64,000 bases of DNA from Gordionus sp. m RMFG-2023 (GCF_954871325.1 NC_088776.1:60660954-60724953), one strand, 5' to 3'; shown: positions 1 through 13,708, numbered from the stretch's first letter. Numbers and translations: made by a program. Notes: generated from the sequence alone by a model not told the origin.

Positions 1-379
1 TTAAAATAATTTTTATGTATTCCAACCTAGAGAAACTTCTGCTGCCGCTGTTTAATAAATAAATATATAAAATTAATAAATAATTACCTATATTGTTGAT
101 ATCAAAAGTTAAATTTAATATATTTTTTCTCTAGTATTTTATATTAAATAACTGAAGAGTAATTTATTTAAAATAAGATTTCCAACCTGCAACTTCTGAT
201 GCCGCTGTTTAATTTGTAAATATATAAAATAAATAAATTATTTGCTAAATTGTCGATATCAGAAGTTTCTCTTTTTTTATTTTTATTTTCATTTAAAAAA
301 TAGATTTAAAATTAATCAGCTGAAATGAAATTTATTTTTTGTAATTTATTAAACTGAAATAAAATTAATTTTTATGCAT

Positions 380-2836
380 TCCAACCTGGAGCAACTTCTG
401 CTGCCGCTGTTTAATAAATAAATGTATAAAATTTATAAATCATTACCTATATTGATGATATCAAAAGTTAAATTATGATAAATTTATTCTCTATATTTTA
501 TATTAAATAATTTAAGAATAATTTATTTAAAATAAGGATTCCAACCTGCAACTTCTGATGCCACTGTTTAATATGTAAATATAATAAAATAAATAAATAA
601 TTTGTTAAATTGTTAATGTAAGAAGATAAATTAAAATATATATTATCTTTTTTTATTTTCATTTAAAAATATAGGATTATTATTAATCAACTGAGAAAGT
701 AATTTTCTAAAGTAATGATTCCAACCTGCAACTTCTGATGCCGCTATTTAATATGTAAATATATGAAATTAATAAATTTTTGCTAAATTGTTGATATCAA
801 AAATATAATTAAATTATATTTATTCTATTATTTTATCAATCTTCATTTAATATTAGTAATTTATTAAACTGAAATAAAATTATTATATGTATTCCAACCT
901 GGAGCAACTTCTGCTGCTGCTTTTTAATAAATAAATATATAAAATTAATAAATTTTTGTTAAATTGTTGATATCAAAAGTTAAATTAAGATATATTAATT
1001 GTCTCGTATTTTACATTAATTTACTGAAGAATATATTATATAAAATAAGGATTCCAACCTGCAACTTCTGATGCCGCTGATTAATAAGTAAAAAATTAAT
1101 AAATTTGCTAAATTGTTGATATCAAAAATATAATTAAATTATATTTATTCTATTATTTTATCAATCTTCATTTAATATGAGTAATTTATTAAATTGAAAT
1201 AAAATTAATTTTTATGTATTCCAACCTGGAGCAACTTCTGCTGTCGCTGTTTAATAAATAAATGTATAAAATTAATAAATCTTTACCTATATTGTTGATA
1301 TCAAAAGTTAAATTATGATATATTTATTCTCTAGTATTTTATATTAAATAATTTAAGAATAATTTATTTAAAATAAGGATTCCAACCTGCAACTTCTGAT
1401 TCCGCTGTTTAATATGTAAATATATAAAATAAATAAATAATTTGTTAAATTGTTAATGTAAGAAGTTAAATTAAAATATATTTATTATCTTTTTTTATTT
1501 TCATTTAAAAATATAAGATTATTATTAATCAACTGAAATAAAATTAATTTTTTAAAATAATGATTCCAACCTGCAACTTCAGATGCCGCTGTTTTATAAG
1601 TAAAAAATTAATAAATTTGCTAAATTGTTGATATCAAAAATATAATTAAATTATATTTATTCTCTTATTTTATCAATCTTCATTTAATATTAGTAATTTA
1701 TTAAACCGAAATAAAATTATTATATGTATTCCAACCTGGAGCAACTTCTGCTGCCGCTTTTTAATAAAAAAATATATAAAATTAATAAATTTTTGTTAAA
1801 TTGTTGATATCAAAAGTTAAATTAAGATATATATATTCTCTCGTATTTTACATTAATTAACTGAAGAATATATTAATTAAAATAAGGATTCCAACCTGCA
1901 ACTTCTGATGCCGCTGTTTAATATGTAAATATATAAAATATATAAATCATTTGCTAAATTGTTGATATCAGAAATTAAATTAAAATATATTTATTTTGTT
2001 TTTTATTTCATTTAAAAAATAGAATTAATATAAATCAACTGAAAAGAAATTAATTTTTTAAAATAATGATTCCAACCTGCAACTTCTGATGCCGCTGTAT
2101 AATAAGTAAATATATAAAATTAATAAATCATTTTTGTTAAATTGTTGATATCAGAAGTTAAATTAAAATATATTTATTTTATTTATTTATCAGCCTTCAT
2201 TTAAAATTTAGTATTTTATTAAACTGAATAAAATTAATTTTTTTAAATAATCATTGCAACCTTTAGCAACTTCTGCTGCCGCTGTTTAATAAATAAATAT
2301 ATAAAATAAATAAATCATTTGCTAAATTGTTAATATCAGAAGTTAAATTAAAATATTTTTATTAATTTATTTTATCAACCTTCATTTAAAATTAGTAATT
2401 TATTAAACTTAAATAAAAATAATTTTTATGTATTCCAACCTGGAGCAACTTCTGCTGCCGCTGTTTAATAAATAAATATATAAAATTAATAATTCATTAC
2501 CTATATTGTTGATATAAAAAGTAAAATTTAAGATATATTTATTTTCTAGTATTTTATATCAAATAACTGAAGAATAATTTATTTAAAATAAGGATTCCAA
2601 CCTGCAACTTCTGATGCCGCTGTTTAAAAGGTAAATATTAATAAATAAATCATTTGCTAAATTGTTGATATCAGAACTTAAATAAAAATATATTTATTAG
2701 AAATTCTTTATTATCTAAAAAATAAATTCTTTTTTATTTTTATTTTCATTTAAAAAATAGATTTAATATTAATCAACTGAAATGAAATAAATTTTTTGTA
2801 ATTTATTAAACTGAAATAAAATTAATTTTTATGCAT
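380..2836. repeat. Higher-order satellite unit, copy 1 (14 monomers)
   Basis: Fourteen monomers in the order A B B A B A B B A B B A' A B. Private variants (a gatgccactg box at 541, gatgccgcta at 721, ctgtcgctg at 1220) recur at the same ordinal places in the next block. This shows that amplification acted on the whole block and not only on single monomers. Confidence 0.85.
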
Positions 2837-5210
2837 TCCATGGAGCAACTTCTGCTGCCGCTGTTTAATAAATAAATGTATAAAATTTATAAATCATTAC
2901 CTATATTGATGATATCAAAAGTTAAATTATGATAAATTTATTCTCTAGTATTTTATATTAAATAATTTAAGAATAATTTATTTAAAATAAGGATTCCAAC
3001 CTGCAACTTCTGATGCCACTGTTTAATATGTAAATATATAAAATAAATAAAAAATTTGTTAAATTGTTAATGTAAGAAGATAAATTAAAATATATATATT
3101 ATCTTTTTTTATTTTCATTTAAAAATATAGGATTATTATTAATCAACTGAAAAGAAAGTAATTTTCTAAAGTAATGATTCCAACCTGCAACTTCTGATGC
3201 CGCTATTTAATATGTAAATATATGAAATTAATAAATTTTTGCTAAATTGTTGATATCAAAAATATAATTAAATTATATTTATTCTATTATTTTATCAATC
3301 TTCATTTAATATTAGTAATTTATTAAACTGAAATAAAATTATTATATGTATTCCAACATGGAGCAACTTCTGCTGCCGCTTTTTAATAAATAAATATATA
3401 AAATTAATAAATTTTTGTTAAATTGTTTATATCAAAAGTTAAATTAAGATATATTAATTCTCTCGTATTTTACATTAATTAACTGAAGAATATATTATAT
3501 AAAATAAGGATTCCAACCTGCAACTTCTGATGCCGCTGTTTAATAAGTAAAAAATTAATAAATTTGCTAAATTGTTGATATCAAAAATATAATTAAATTA
3601 TATTTATTCTATTATTTTATCAATCTTCATTTAATATGAGTAATTTATTAAATTGAAATAAAATTAATTTTTATGTATTCCAACCTGGAGCAACTTCTGC
3701 TGTCGCTGTTTAATAAATAAATATATAAAATTAATAAATCATTACCTATATTGTTGATATCAAAAGTTAAATTTAATATATTTTTTCTCTAGTATTTTAT
3801 ATTAAATAACTGAAGAGTAATTTATTTAAAATAAGGATTCCAACCTGCAACTTCTGATGCCACTGTTTAATATGTAAATATATAAAATAAATAAAAAATT
3901 TGTTAAATTGTTAATGTAAGAAGATAAATTAAAATATATATATTATCTTTTTTTATTTTCATTTAAGGATATAGGATTATTATTAATCAACTGAAAAGAA
4001 ATTAATTTTTTAAAGTAATGATTCCAACCTGCAACTTCTGATGCCGCTGTTTATAGTGTAAATATATGAAATTAATAAATTTTTGCTAAATTGTTGATAT
4101 CAAAAATATAATTAAATTATATTTATTCTATTATTTTATCAATCTTCATTTAATATTAGTAATTTATTAAACTGAAATAAAATTATTATATGTATTCCAA
4201 CCTGGAGCAACTTCTGCTGCTGCTGTTTAATAAATAAATATATAAAATTAATAAATCATTTGCTAAATGGTTGATTTGATATATTTATTCTCTTGTTTTT
4301 TATATTAAATAATTGAAGAATAATTTATTTAAAATAAGGATTCCAACCTGCAACTTCTGATGCTGTGTAATAAGTAATTATATAAAATTAATAAAATTTT
4401 TTTGTAAATTGTTGATATCAGAAGTCAATTAAAATATATTTATTCTCTTTTTTTATTTTCATTTAAAAAATATATTTAATATTAATCAACTGAAAAGAAA
4501 TTAATTTTTTAAAATCATGATTCCAACCTGCAACTTCTGATGCCGCTGTATAATAAGTAAATATATAAAATTAATAAATCATTTTTGTTAAATTGTTGAT
4601 ATCAGAAGTTAAATTAAAATATATTTATTTTATTTATTTATCAGCCTTCATTTAAAATTTAGTATTTTATTAAACTGAATAAAATTAATTTTTTAAAATA
4701 ATCATTGCAACCTTTAGCAACTTCTGCTCCCGCTGTTTAATAAATAAATATATAAAATAAATAAATCATTTATCAGAAGTTAAATTAAAATATTTTTATT
4801 CCTTTATTTTATCAACCTTCATTTAATATTAGTAATTTATTAAACTGAAATAAAAATAATTTATATGCATTCCAACCTGGAGCAACTTCTGCTGCCGCTG
4901 TTTAATAAATAAATATATAAAATTAATAAATCATTACCTATATTGTTGATATCAAAAGTTAAATTATGATATATTTATTCTCTAGTATTTTATACTAAAT
5001 AATTTAAGAATAATTTATTTAAAATATGGATTCCAACCTGCAACTTCTGATGCCGCTGTTTAATATGTAAATATATAAAATAAATAAATAATTTGTTAAA
5101 TTGTTAATGTAAGAAGTTAAATTAAAAAATATTTATTATCTTTTTTTATTTTCATTTAAAAATATTAATATTAATCAACATAAAAGAAATTAATTTTTTA
5201 AAGTAATGAT
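2837..5210. repeat. Higher-order satellite unit, copy 2 (14 monomers)
   Basis: Same order of monomer types as the preceding block, starting with a shortened A box (ccatggagcaac). It carries the same private box variants at 2996, 3179 and 3679. The block is slightly shorter than copy 1 because some monomers (for example the one at 4341) have small deletions. Beyond about 5211 the order is rearranged, although the 2.45-kb spacing of the A' landmark continues to 7166. Confidence 0.8.
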
Positions 5211-8200
5211 TCCAACCTGCAACTTCTGATGCCGCTGTTTATAATGTAAATATATGAAATTAATAAATTTTTGCTAAATTGTTGATATCAAAAATATAAT
5301 TAAATTATATTATTCTATAATTTTATCAATCTTCATTTAATATGAGTAATTTATTAAATTAAAATAAAATTAATTTTTATGTATTCCAACCTGGAGCAAC
5401 TTCTGCTGCCGCTGTTTAATAAATAAATATATAAAATTAATAAATCATTACCTATATTGTTAATATCAAAGTTAAATTAAGATATATTTATTCTCAAATA
5501 TTTTATATTAAATAACTGAAGAATAATTTATTTAAAATAAGGATTCCAACCTTCAACTTCTAATGCCGCTGTTTAATAAGTAAATATAAAAAATAAATAA
5601 ATCACTTTTGCTAAATTGTTGATATCAAAAGTATAATTTAAATATATTTATTCCTTTATTTTATCAACCTTCATTTAAAATCAGTAATTTATTAAACTGG
5701 AATTAAAATAATTTTTATGTATTAGAACCTAGAGAAACTTCTGCTGCCGTTGTTTAATAAATAAATATATAAAATTAATAAATCATTACCTATATTGTTG
5801 ATATCAAAAGTTAAATTTAATATATTTTTTCTCTAGTATTTTATATTAAATAACTGAAGAGTAATTTATTTAAAATAAGGATTCCAACCTGCAACTTCTG
5901 ATGCCGCTGTTTAATATGTAATTATATAAAATAAATAAATTATTTGCTAAATTGTTGATATCAGAAGTTAAATAAAAATATATTTATTAGAAATTCTTTA
6001 TTATCTAAAAAATAAATTCTTTTTTATTTTTATTTTCATTTAAAAAATAGATTTAATATTAATCAACTGAAATGAAATTAATTTTTTGTAATTTATTAAA
6101 CTGAAATAAAATTAATTTTTATGCATTCTAACCTGGAGCAACTTCTGCTGCCGCTGTTTAATAAATAAATGTATAAAATTAATAAATCATTACCTATATT
6201 GTTGATATCAAAAGTTAAATTATGATATATTTATTCTCTAGTATTTCATACTAAATAATTTAAGAATAATTTATTTAAAATATGGATTCCAACCTGCAAC
6301 TTCTGATGCCGCTGTTTAATATGTAAATATATAAAATAAATAAATAATTTGTTAAATTGTAATGTAAGAAGTTAAATTAAAATATATTTATTATCTTTTT
6401 TATTTTCATTTAAAAATATAGGATTATTATTAATCAACTGAAAAGAAATTAATTTTTTAAGGTAATGATTCCAACCTGCAACTTCTGATGCCGCTGTTTA
6501 TAATGTAAATATATGAAATTAATAAATTTTTGCTAAATTGTTGATATCAAAAATATAATTAAATTGTATTTATTCTATTATTTTATCAATCTTCATTTAA
6601 TATTAGTAATTTATTTAACCTAAATAAAATTATTATATGTATTCCAACCTGGAGCAACTTCTGCTGCCGCTTTTTAAAAAATATATATATAAAATTAATA
6701 AATCATTTGTTAAATTGTTGATATCAAAAGTTAAATTAAGATATATTTATTCTCTCGTATTTTATATTAATTAACTGAAGAATAATTTATATAAAATAAA
6801 GATTCCAACCTGCAACTTCTGATGCTGCTGTTTAATATGTAAATATATAAAATATATAAATCATTTGCTAAATTGTTGATATCAGAAATTAAATTAAAAT
6901 ATATTTATTTTGTTTTTTATTTCATTTAAAAAATAGAATTAATATAAATCAACTGAAAAGAAATTAATTTTTTAAAATAATGATTCCAACCTGCAACTTC
7001 TGATGCCGCTTAATAAGTAAATATATAAAATTAATAAATCATTTTTGTTAAATTGTTGATATCAGAAATTAAATTAAAATATATTTATTTTATTTTTTTA
7101 TCAGCCTTCATTTAAAATTTTATATTTTATTAAACTGAATAAAATTAATTTTTTAAAATAATCATTGCAACCTTTAGCAACTTCTGCTGCCGCTGTTTAA
7201 TTAATAAATATATAAAATAAATAAATCATTTGCTAAATTGTTAATATCAGAAGTTAAATTAAAATATTTTTATTCCTTTATTTTATCAACCTTCATTTAA
7301 AATTAGTAATTTATTAAACTTAAATAAAAATAATTTTTATGTATTCCAACCTGGAGCAACTTCTGCTGCCGCTGTTTAATAAATAAATATATAAAATTAA
7401 TAAATCATTACCTATATTGTTGATATCAAAAGTTAAATTTAAGATATATTTATTTTCTAGTATTTTATATTAAGTAACTGAAGAATAATTTATTTAAAAT
7501 AAGGATTCCAACCTGCAATTTCTGATGCCGCTGTTTAATATGTAAATATATAAAATAAATAAATCATTTGCTAAATTGTTCATATCAGAAGTTAAATAAA
7601 AATATATTTATTCTCTTTTTTTATTTTTATTTTCATTTAAAAAATAAATTTAATATTAATCAACTAAAATGAAATTAATTTTTTGTAATTTATTAAAATG
7701 AAATAAAATAAATTTTTATGCATTCCAACCTGGAGCAACTTCTGCTGCCGCTGTTTAATAAATAAATGTATAAAATTAATAAATCATTACCAATATTGTT
7801 GATATCAAAAGTTAAAATATGATATATTTATTCTATAATATTTTTTACTAAATAATTTAAGATTAATTAATTTAAAATAAGGATTCCAACCTGCAACTTC
7901 TGATGCCGCTGTTTAATATGTAAATATATAAAATAAATAAATAATTTGTTAAATTGTTAATGTAAGAAGTTAAATTAAAAAATATTTATTATCTTTTTTT
8001 ATTTTCATTTAAAAATATTATTATTAATCAACATAAAAGAAATTAATTTTTTAAAGTAATGATTCCAACCTGCAACTTCTGATGCCGCTGTTTATAATGT
8101 AAATATATGAAATTAATAAATTTTTGCTAAATTGTTGATATCAAAAATATAATTAAATTATATTTATTCTATTATTTTATCAATCTTCATTTAATATTAG

Positions 8201-8907
8201 TAATTTATTTAACCGAAATAAAATTATTATATGTATTCCAACCTGGAGCAACTTCTGCTGCCGCTTTTTAATAAATAAATATATAAAATTAATAAATCAT
8301 TACCTATATTGTTGATATCAAAAGTTAAATTTAAGATATATTTATTCTCTAGTATTTTATATTAAATAATTGAAGAATAATTTATTTAATAAGGATTCCA
8401 ACCTGCAACTTCTGATGCCGCTGTGTAATAAGTAATTATATAAAATTAATAAAATTTTTTTGCTAAATTGTTGATATCAGAAGTTAATTAAAATATATTT
8501 ATTCTCTTTTTTTATTTTCATTTAAAAAATATATTTAATATTAATCAACTGAAATCAAATTAATTTTTTAAAATAATGATTCCATCCTGCAACTTCTGAT
8601 GCCGCTGTTTAATAAGTAAATATAAAAAATAAATAAATCACTTTTGCTAAATTGTTGATATCAAAAGTATAATTTAAATATATTTATTCCTTTATTTTAT
8701 CAACCTTCATTTAAAATCAGTAATTTATTAAACTGGAATTAAAATATTTTTTATGTATTCCAACCTGGAGCAACTTCTGCTGCCGCTGTTTAATAAATAA
8801 ATATATAAAATTAATAAATCATTTGCTAAATGGTTGATATCAAAAGTTAAATTATGATATATTTATTCTCTTGTTTTTTATATTAATTAACTGAAGAATA
8901 ATTTTTT

Positions 8908-11088
8908 CTCGCAGAAGATTAAAAGATGTGATAACTGCAAAGTCATTCTAGGAGAAGATATAGCCGCGCAACACAAGTTACTAGTCATGGATTTACACAT
9001 CTCAAATAAATCCCCTCAAAACAAGATAAAACTAAAACCATGCAACAAATCAGGCAAATTAAAAACAATGACAGATGCCTTTGCAAGCAATGCAAACATT
9101 GAAACAATATATTCCTCACAAGTTAGTAAAAAAATGTGGACAGACCTTTCATCATATATTAATAGACACTGCCAAATCGACACTAGGCTTGACAAGAGGA
9201 GGCAACAAATCATTCAAAGAACTATGATGGTGGAATGAAGGTACAAACCACTATACAGGAGAAAAAAGCCCTTTATAAAATATGGTACAAATCCAACAGA
9301 TGACAAGTCAAGATACAAAAAATCCAAGAGATTAGCTACAAAGGCAGTGGCTAGGGCCAAATCTATGGCATACGATGACATGTACGAAGATCTACATACC
9401 AAAGAAGGGCAAAATAAAATATACATATTAGCCAAACAGCGAGAAAAGAACTCTAGGGATATAAACGGAGCTCCGAATCAAAAATAAAGATGGGAAATTG
9501 ATAATAAAGGAAAAGATAATGAATAGATGGAAAGAATATTTTCAGGAGCTTCTCAACTTTAATCCCCACATACTGCATCTAGACGAACACTCCCCTTGTC
9601 AAAACCTTGTACAACCTATAACAGAACAAGAAATAATCACATGCCTCAAGCATATGAAAAACAATAAAGCTAGGGGTCCAGACTATATTCCAATAGAAAG
9701 CCTTAAAGCACTAGGAGATGATGGAATACATGTCCACACAAATCTATACAATAAAATACATGGAAATGAAGAGGTCCCCAAAAATGGAGTCAGAGGTATC
9801 TAGTTCCTATCTTCAAAAATAAAGAGGATCCACACAATTGTCAAAATTATAGGGGCATTAAACTAATGTCACACTGTCTAAAACTATAAGAAAAAATAAT
9901 AGAAAAAAGATTAAGAGATATAATCGAAATAGGAGAGACACAGTTTGGCTTTATGCTTGGAAGATCAACAACCGATGCTATCCATGCAATTAGGTAAATG
10001 AGAGAAAAATACAGGGAAAAGAACAAAAAGCTACACTTGGTCTTTCTCGATCTAGAAAAGGCCTTCGATAGAATCCCAAAAAAACTTATCTGGTGGGCGC
10101 TACGCCACAAAAAAGTCCCCGAAAAATATATAAGAATAATGCAGGATATGTATATGGGCCATACAACAATGGTCCGAAGCACAAGAGGTACTTCAGCAGG
10201 CTTCACAAAACCGTAGGAGTCCATCAAGGGTCGGCTCTCAGCCCACTTCTCTTCATTACAGTAATAGATGTATTAGCACAGTCTTTACCTCAAACAGTCC
10301 CGTGGAATATGATATTAGCAGATGATAATGTGATACTTGCCGAATCCAAGGATGAAATGAAAGAAAGAATAGTGAGTTGATAAATATCCTAGAAACGCAC
10401 GGATTAAAAGTAAATAGAGAAAAGACGGAGTATATGGTGATAGAAGGAGATGAAACAGAGAACATTGATATAAATGAATGACAGATATCGACAATTGAAA
10501 GCTGCAAATATTTGGGCTCCATTATACAAACAAATGGCACAATAGAAAAAGAGATAAAGAGTAAGATTAATCAAGGGTGGTTAAAGTGGGGATCTTGCTG
10601 TATGACAAAAGATTCCCACACAAATTAAAGGAAAAAATTTACAGTTCCATAGTACAACCAACTATTCTATATAGTTCGGAAACATGGCCAACCAAAGAAT
10701 CAGATTAGAGAAGTCTACAAACTATGGAGATGAGAATGCTGAGGATGATTGCTGGGGTAACAAGAAAGGATAAAGTGCGCAGTACAAGAATACTAAGTAG
10801 TTTAAAGGTATGGCCTATTAAAACTAAGTTAATGGTAAACAGACTTAGGTGGTATGGGCACACAATAAGAATGCCTATGAACTACATAGGAAATAAGGTT
10901 GAGAGTTTGTAAGTGATAGGCAAACGTAAAAGAGGAAGGCCAAAACTTCAATGGGGCCATAAAGTTAGAGCCAATATAAAGAAGTATAAAATAGATAAAA
11001 AAAATTGTATGAATAACATAAAGTGGAGAGAGATGTTGAAGGAGCTTACCACCAGAAAAGGTGAAAGCTAAAGAGAAAAAAAAAATAA
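8908..11088 (+). pseudogene. RTE-like LINE, 5'-truncated and decayed
   Basis: Remnant of an APE-type non-LTR retrotransposon ORF2. It opens within the end of the endonuclease: a frame at about 8918-9238 reads CKVILGEDIAAQHKLLVMD, a typical C-terminal endonuclease block. Next comes a basic linker (ATKAVARAKSMAYDDMYED, about 9340-9390). Reverse transcriptase motifs follow: NNKARGPDYIP near 9660, motif A LVFLDLEKAFDRIP (catalytic Asp near 10,049), motif B GVHQGSALSP (10,219-10,245), and motif C with ADD near 10,318-10,326, where the usual Y/F-ADD is LADD. KYLGSI lies near 10,506. The distal block MEMRMLRMIAGVTRKDKV starts at 10,724 and RLRWYGHTIRMP follows. The frame is broken repeatedly: a shift near 9295, one between motifs A and B (about 10,200), another after 10,380, and several stops. 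It ends in an A-rich tail at about 11,072-11,088. The RTE/BovB-like assignment rests on recalled family blocks. Confidence 0.9.
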
Positions 11089-12018
11089 AACTCGATTCAT
11101 GGCTTCAAGCAACTATCTCTTATAAATCCGGAGGACTAGGCTTAAGATCGATATTAAGTATTGCCCTTGCTATCTCATCAACCTTATTCAATAAAAAATA
11201 TTCGCAAATTATTACCATCGATAAAGATAATTTATTAGATGAAGCCTTACGTTGTTGAAATATTAATGTCTTACGAAACACAGCCCAACCAGATTCAACG
11301 AAATAAAAAGATTGGGATCAAGGATTGCTATCTCGTTCCTTAGCATACCTCAACTTGAGCGATGATCACCAATATAAATCCCTCCTAAAATCTCTTAATT
11401 TCAACAACTTTGGCCATGAATGGTTAGATTCATATCCCAGTATTAAATAACCAGCTAATAGATAACGCGCTTTTCATTATGCAATCAATTTCCGCTTAGG
11501 CGTACCTTTCCTAAACCATTATAGTTGCATTAAATGACTCGGCAGGTATATGTGAGACTCGCTCTCTACTGTAAATTTATATATAAAATCAACCGACACG
11601 ATAAAATAAATGCAATAATAGCATCTTTTTTAAATAAAGCCAATTATCTCTGTTAGAATACTACATCCTTTTTACATAAAAAACGCCCTAACGGCAAAAC
11701 AGTCGTACCTTTTTTCATGGGAACTGCACTGATCGCATGGCTCCATCTAATAATTCCCATGATCCCCTTAACAGAGCCGAATCTCTAAAAAAATTAAAAT
11801 ACTCACAACTAATGTGTGATAACCACTTTGTTCCGATAGCAGCTACATCAACCTGCTTTTTTGGACATGCGGCTTTAGATTTATTCAAAATAATATCTAA
11901 ATAAATAAAATAATCATACCTTTCTCTATTTTACAAACTCATGCAAAAAATCGCCGTATCTGTAATTAGATCTAATTATCAAATATTTAAAACATCATGG
12001 CCCGTCCTCGTCATTTGA
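11089..12018 (+). pseudogene. REL-endonuclease-type LINE, C-terminal third, copy 1
   Basis: Decayed C-terminal part of a second LINE family. It begins with DSWLQATISYKSGGLGLRS (open frame 11,061-11,258, real similarity from about 11,089). Blocks found in the other two copies follow out of frame: FHYAINFRLGVPF near 11,470, FGHAALDLFK near 11,860, and QKIAVSVIRSN near 11,945, which corresponds to the closing block of the 58.6-kb copy. Many stops interrupt it, so this is the oldest-looking of the three copies. It starts directly after the A-rich tail of the RTE-like LINE. It is identified by comparison with the copies at 26.8 and 58.2 kb. Confidence 0.75.
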
Positions 12019-12734
12019 TATTTTTCTTTTTTTTTTTAATTTTTCTTTTTATAAAAATATACATTTGTATTAACCTTTATTTTTAACTTAAACTAATATA
12101 TGTCATATTTTATTATATTTTCTATATTATAATATTAATTTTTAATAATAATATTTTATCATATTTATATATGAATTTTAATAAAAAAATGATTTTTATA
12201 AAATGAACTTTAATTTTATTCTTAAATTTATAGTTATATTTAATAATATTATCAAAGTAAATAACTAAAAAAATAACTAGGTAATTAGGCAATTTATTGA
12301 AATAAATCTAATATAATAATGATAATATAGAGAAAGTACAAAACCTATATAAATTTATATAAATTTAAAAATTTAATTAGGTTTCGTCGAGCATTGGAAA
12401 TATAAAAATATTTTTTATATTTAAATAAATTCTGGCAGTGTCGGTAAATATTTTTTTTAAAAAAATTCGGTTCAGGCCAGAAAACATTTTAATCAAAAGC
12501 ATCCCAAATTTAAGCAAATATTATGGTCAGAAAATGAGATTAATCTATAATAAAATAATAAACAAAGCATTAATTATAAATTAGAATGTAAAAGATTTAA
12601 TTTAAGATTAGTAAATGAAATTAAATTTTTTTACTTTCCATTTAATTCATATGTGGGTTTGAACCTTGGGTCTGAACTTCGGGTTCGTGCCACATAATTG
12701 AATCGTAATTTTACGACTAAGCAAATTAACAACA
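12019..12734. other. AT-rich noncoding spacer
   Basis: No coding frame or clear repeat. A GC-richer patch at about 12,650-12,710 holds, on the minus strand, GGTTCAAACCC, which matches the Pol III B-box. No matching A-box at normal spacing or tRNA fold could be drawn, so no tRNA is called. The right edge grades into worn satellite sequence. Confidence 0.5.
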
Positions 12735-13089
12735 TTAGTTGGTATCGAAAGTTTAATAAAAATATGTTTATTCTTTCTGAATCATCTTAAAAAATGTATT
12801 TTACATGTTAATTAAATAAAATTAATTATATATAAAAAAGTATTCCAACCTGAATCAGCTTCTGCTACCACAAATTAATAAAATATATATAGAATTATAT
12901 ATTTATTCTAAATTATATGTATCAAAAAAAATATTTTTTTTCTCTTTCTATCATCCTTCATTTATAAAAACATTTATAAATTAAGTTAAATTAAGTTAAT
13001 ATTATAAAATGAGCATTCCAAGTTAGAACAACTTTGTTACCATAAAAAAATATGTAAAATTAAACATTTATTCTTAATTGTTGATCAGT
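12735..13089. repeat. Worn satellite monomers, left of DIRS-like remnant
   Basis: Two diverged boxes are visible: attccaacctgaatcagctt then ctgctacc at about 12,842, and attccaagttagaacaact at about 13,015. The surrounding satellite motifs are also recognisable (tatcatccttcattta; attgttgat). They have drifted well beyond the main array, as expected for unhomogenised edge monomers. Confidence 0.8.
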
Positions 13090-13147
13090 TTTTTAAAACC
13101 CTAGCGCGCGAGCTATTATTGCCGCCATGTAAGCCATCTCGGAACGA

Positions 13148-13708
13148 ATGGCTTCGCTGTCCACCCAAGTGAACAGCCAGGATCGACAACGACAGCGTAC
13201 GCCATCTCCTAGACACACCTCTACCCCTAGGGAAAGGGCGCCACAAGTGATCGCTATTTAAAATACGCCAGGAGCTCCACTACCACCAGCACAACTCGAA
13301 CCGCCAGCAACATCGGCCGAAGCCTACGACAGACTTATGAAAGTCTGGGCTGGCCTCCAGCAGGATCTCCTCGAGCCCAGATGCAAGGTCAATGACAGAG
13401 ACCGTCATGAGATCAAACACATCGCTGAAGTGATTGAGATTCTGTCGCCGGAATCGGACATCAGAATGTTGAAAATTCAGGCAAAAAGAATTCGAGTTCT
13501 AGCGCTGGCCATTCATTGGAATTGGAAAACCGCGAGGAACAACGACGCATCCTACCAGGAGGAGTTTTTGTGCGGGGAAAACATCACTGTCTACCAAGAC
13601 CCGTTGCCCTTTCGAGATAGGGGCCGTACAGGCCCCTCCACCTCCGGTTACCACAAGCACCCAGAAAGGAAGGAGGCAGCCCCCGCCAGGGGCAAGAAAA
13701 GGAAATAA
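13148..13708 (+). pseudogene. Gag-like region of the DIRS-like fossil
   Basis: First coding part of the element, starting at an ATG near 13,148 (MASLSTQVNSQDRQRQRTP). The longest open piece is 13,337-13,708. It is basic and Pro/Ser/Gln-rich at both ends, with a helical-looking centre (EIKHIAEVIEILSPESD), and ends in a Lys/Arg-rich tail (ARGKKRK). No zinc knuckle is visible. Its position ahead of the reverse transcriptase is what makes a nucleocapsid-type role likely. The region is broken. Confidence 0.5.

Larger units (their letters stand above)
1..8907. repeat. Satellite array, ~51 monomers, two types, higher-order
   Basis: Tandem array of monomers about 160-185 bp long. Each carries one GC-rich box in an otherwise AT-rich unit. 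Type B boxes read CCAACCTGCAACTTCTG followed by atgccgctg. Type A boxes have an extra GGA after CCAACCT and ctgccgctg at the end. Boxes lie near 22, 182, 380, 541, 721, 894, 1053, 1220 and so on to 8760. A distinctive A-variant (gcaacctttagcaac) recurs at 2255, 4706 and 7166, a spacing of about 2.45 kb. The monomer order A-B-B-A-B-A-B-B-A-B-B-A'-A-B from 380 is repeated from 2837, with near-identical sequence. A second shared motif in most monomers is ttgatatcaaaagttaaatt. No coding frame crosses it. Monomer length and order suggest a centromeric or heterochromatic satellite, which is inference. Confidence 0.97.

Noticed and set aside
1-8907. CRISPR array
   Set aside because: The repeats are full 160-185-bp tandem monomers without unique spacers, in eukaryotic-type DNA.
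12650-12715. Possible tRNA gene on the minus strand (perfect B-box GGTTCAAACCC)
   Set aside because: No A-box at suitable spacing and no cloverleaf. Only about 45 nt could pair, so a tRNA is not supported.
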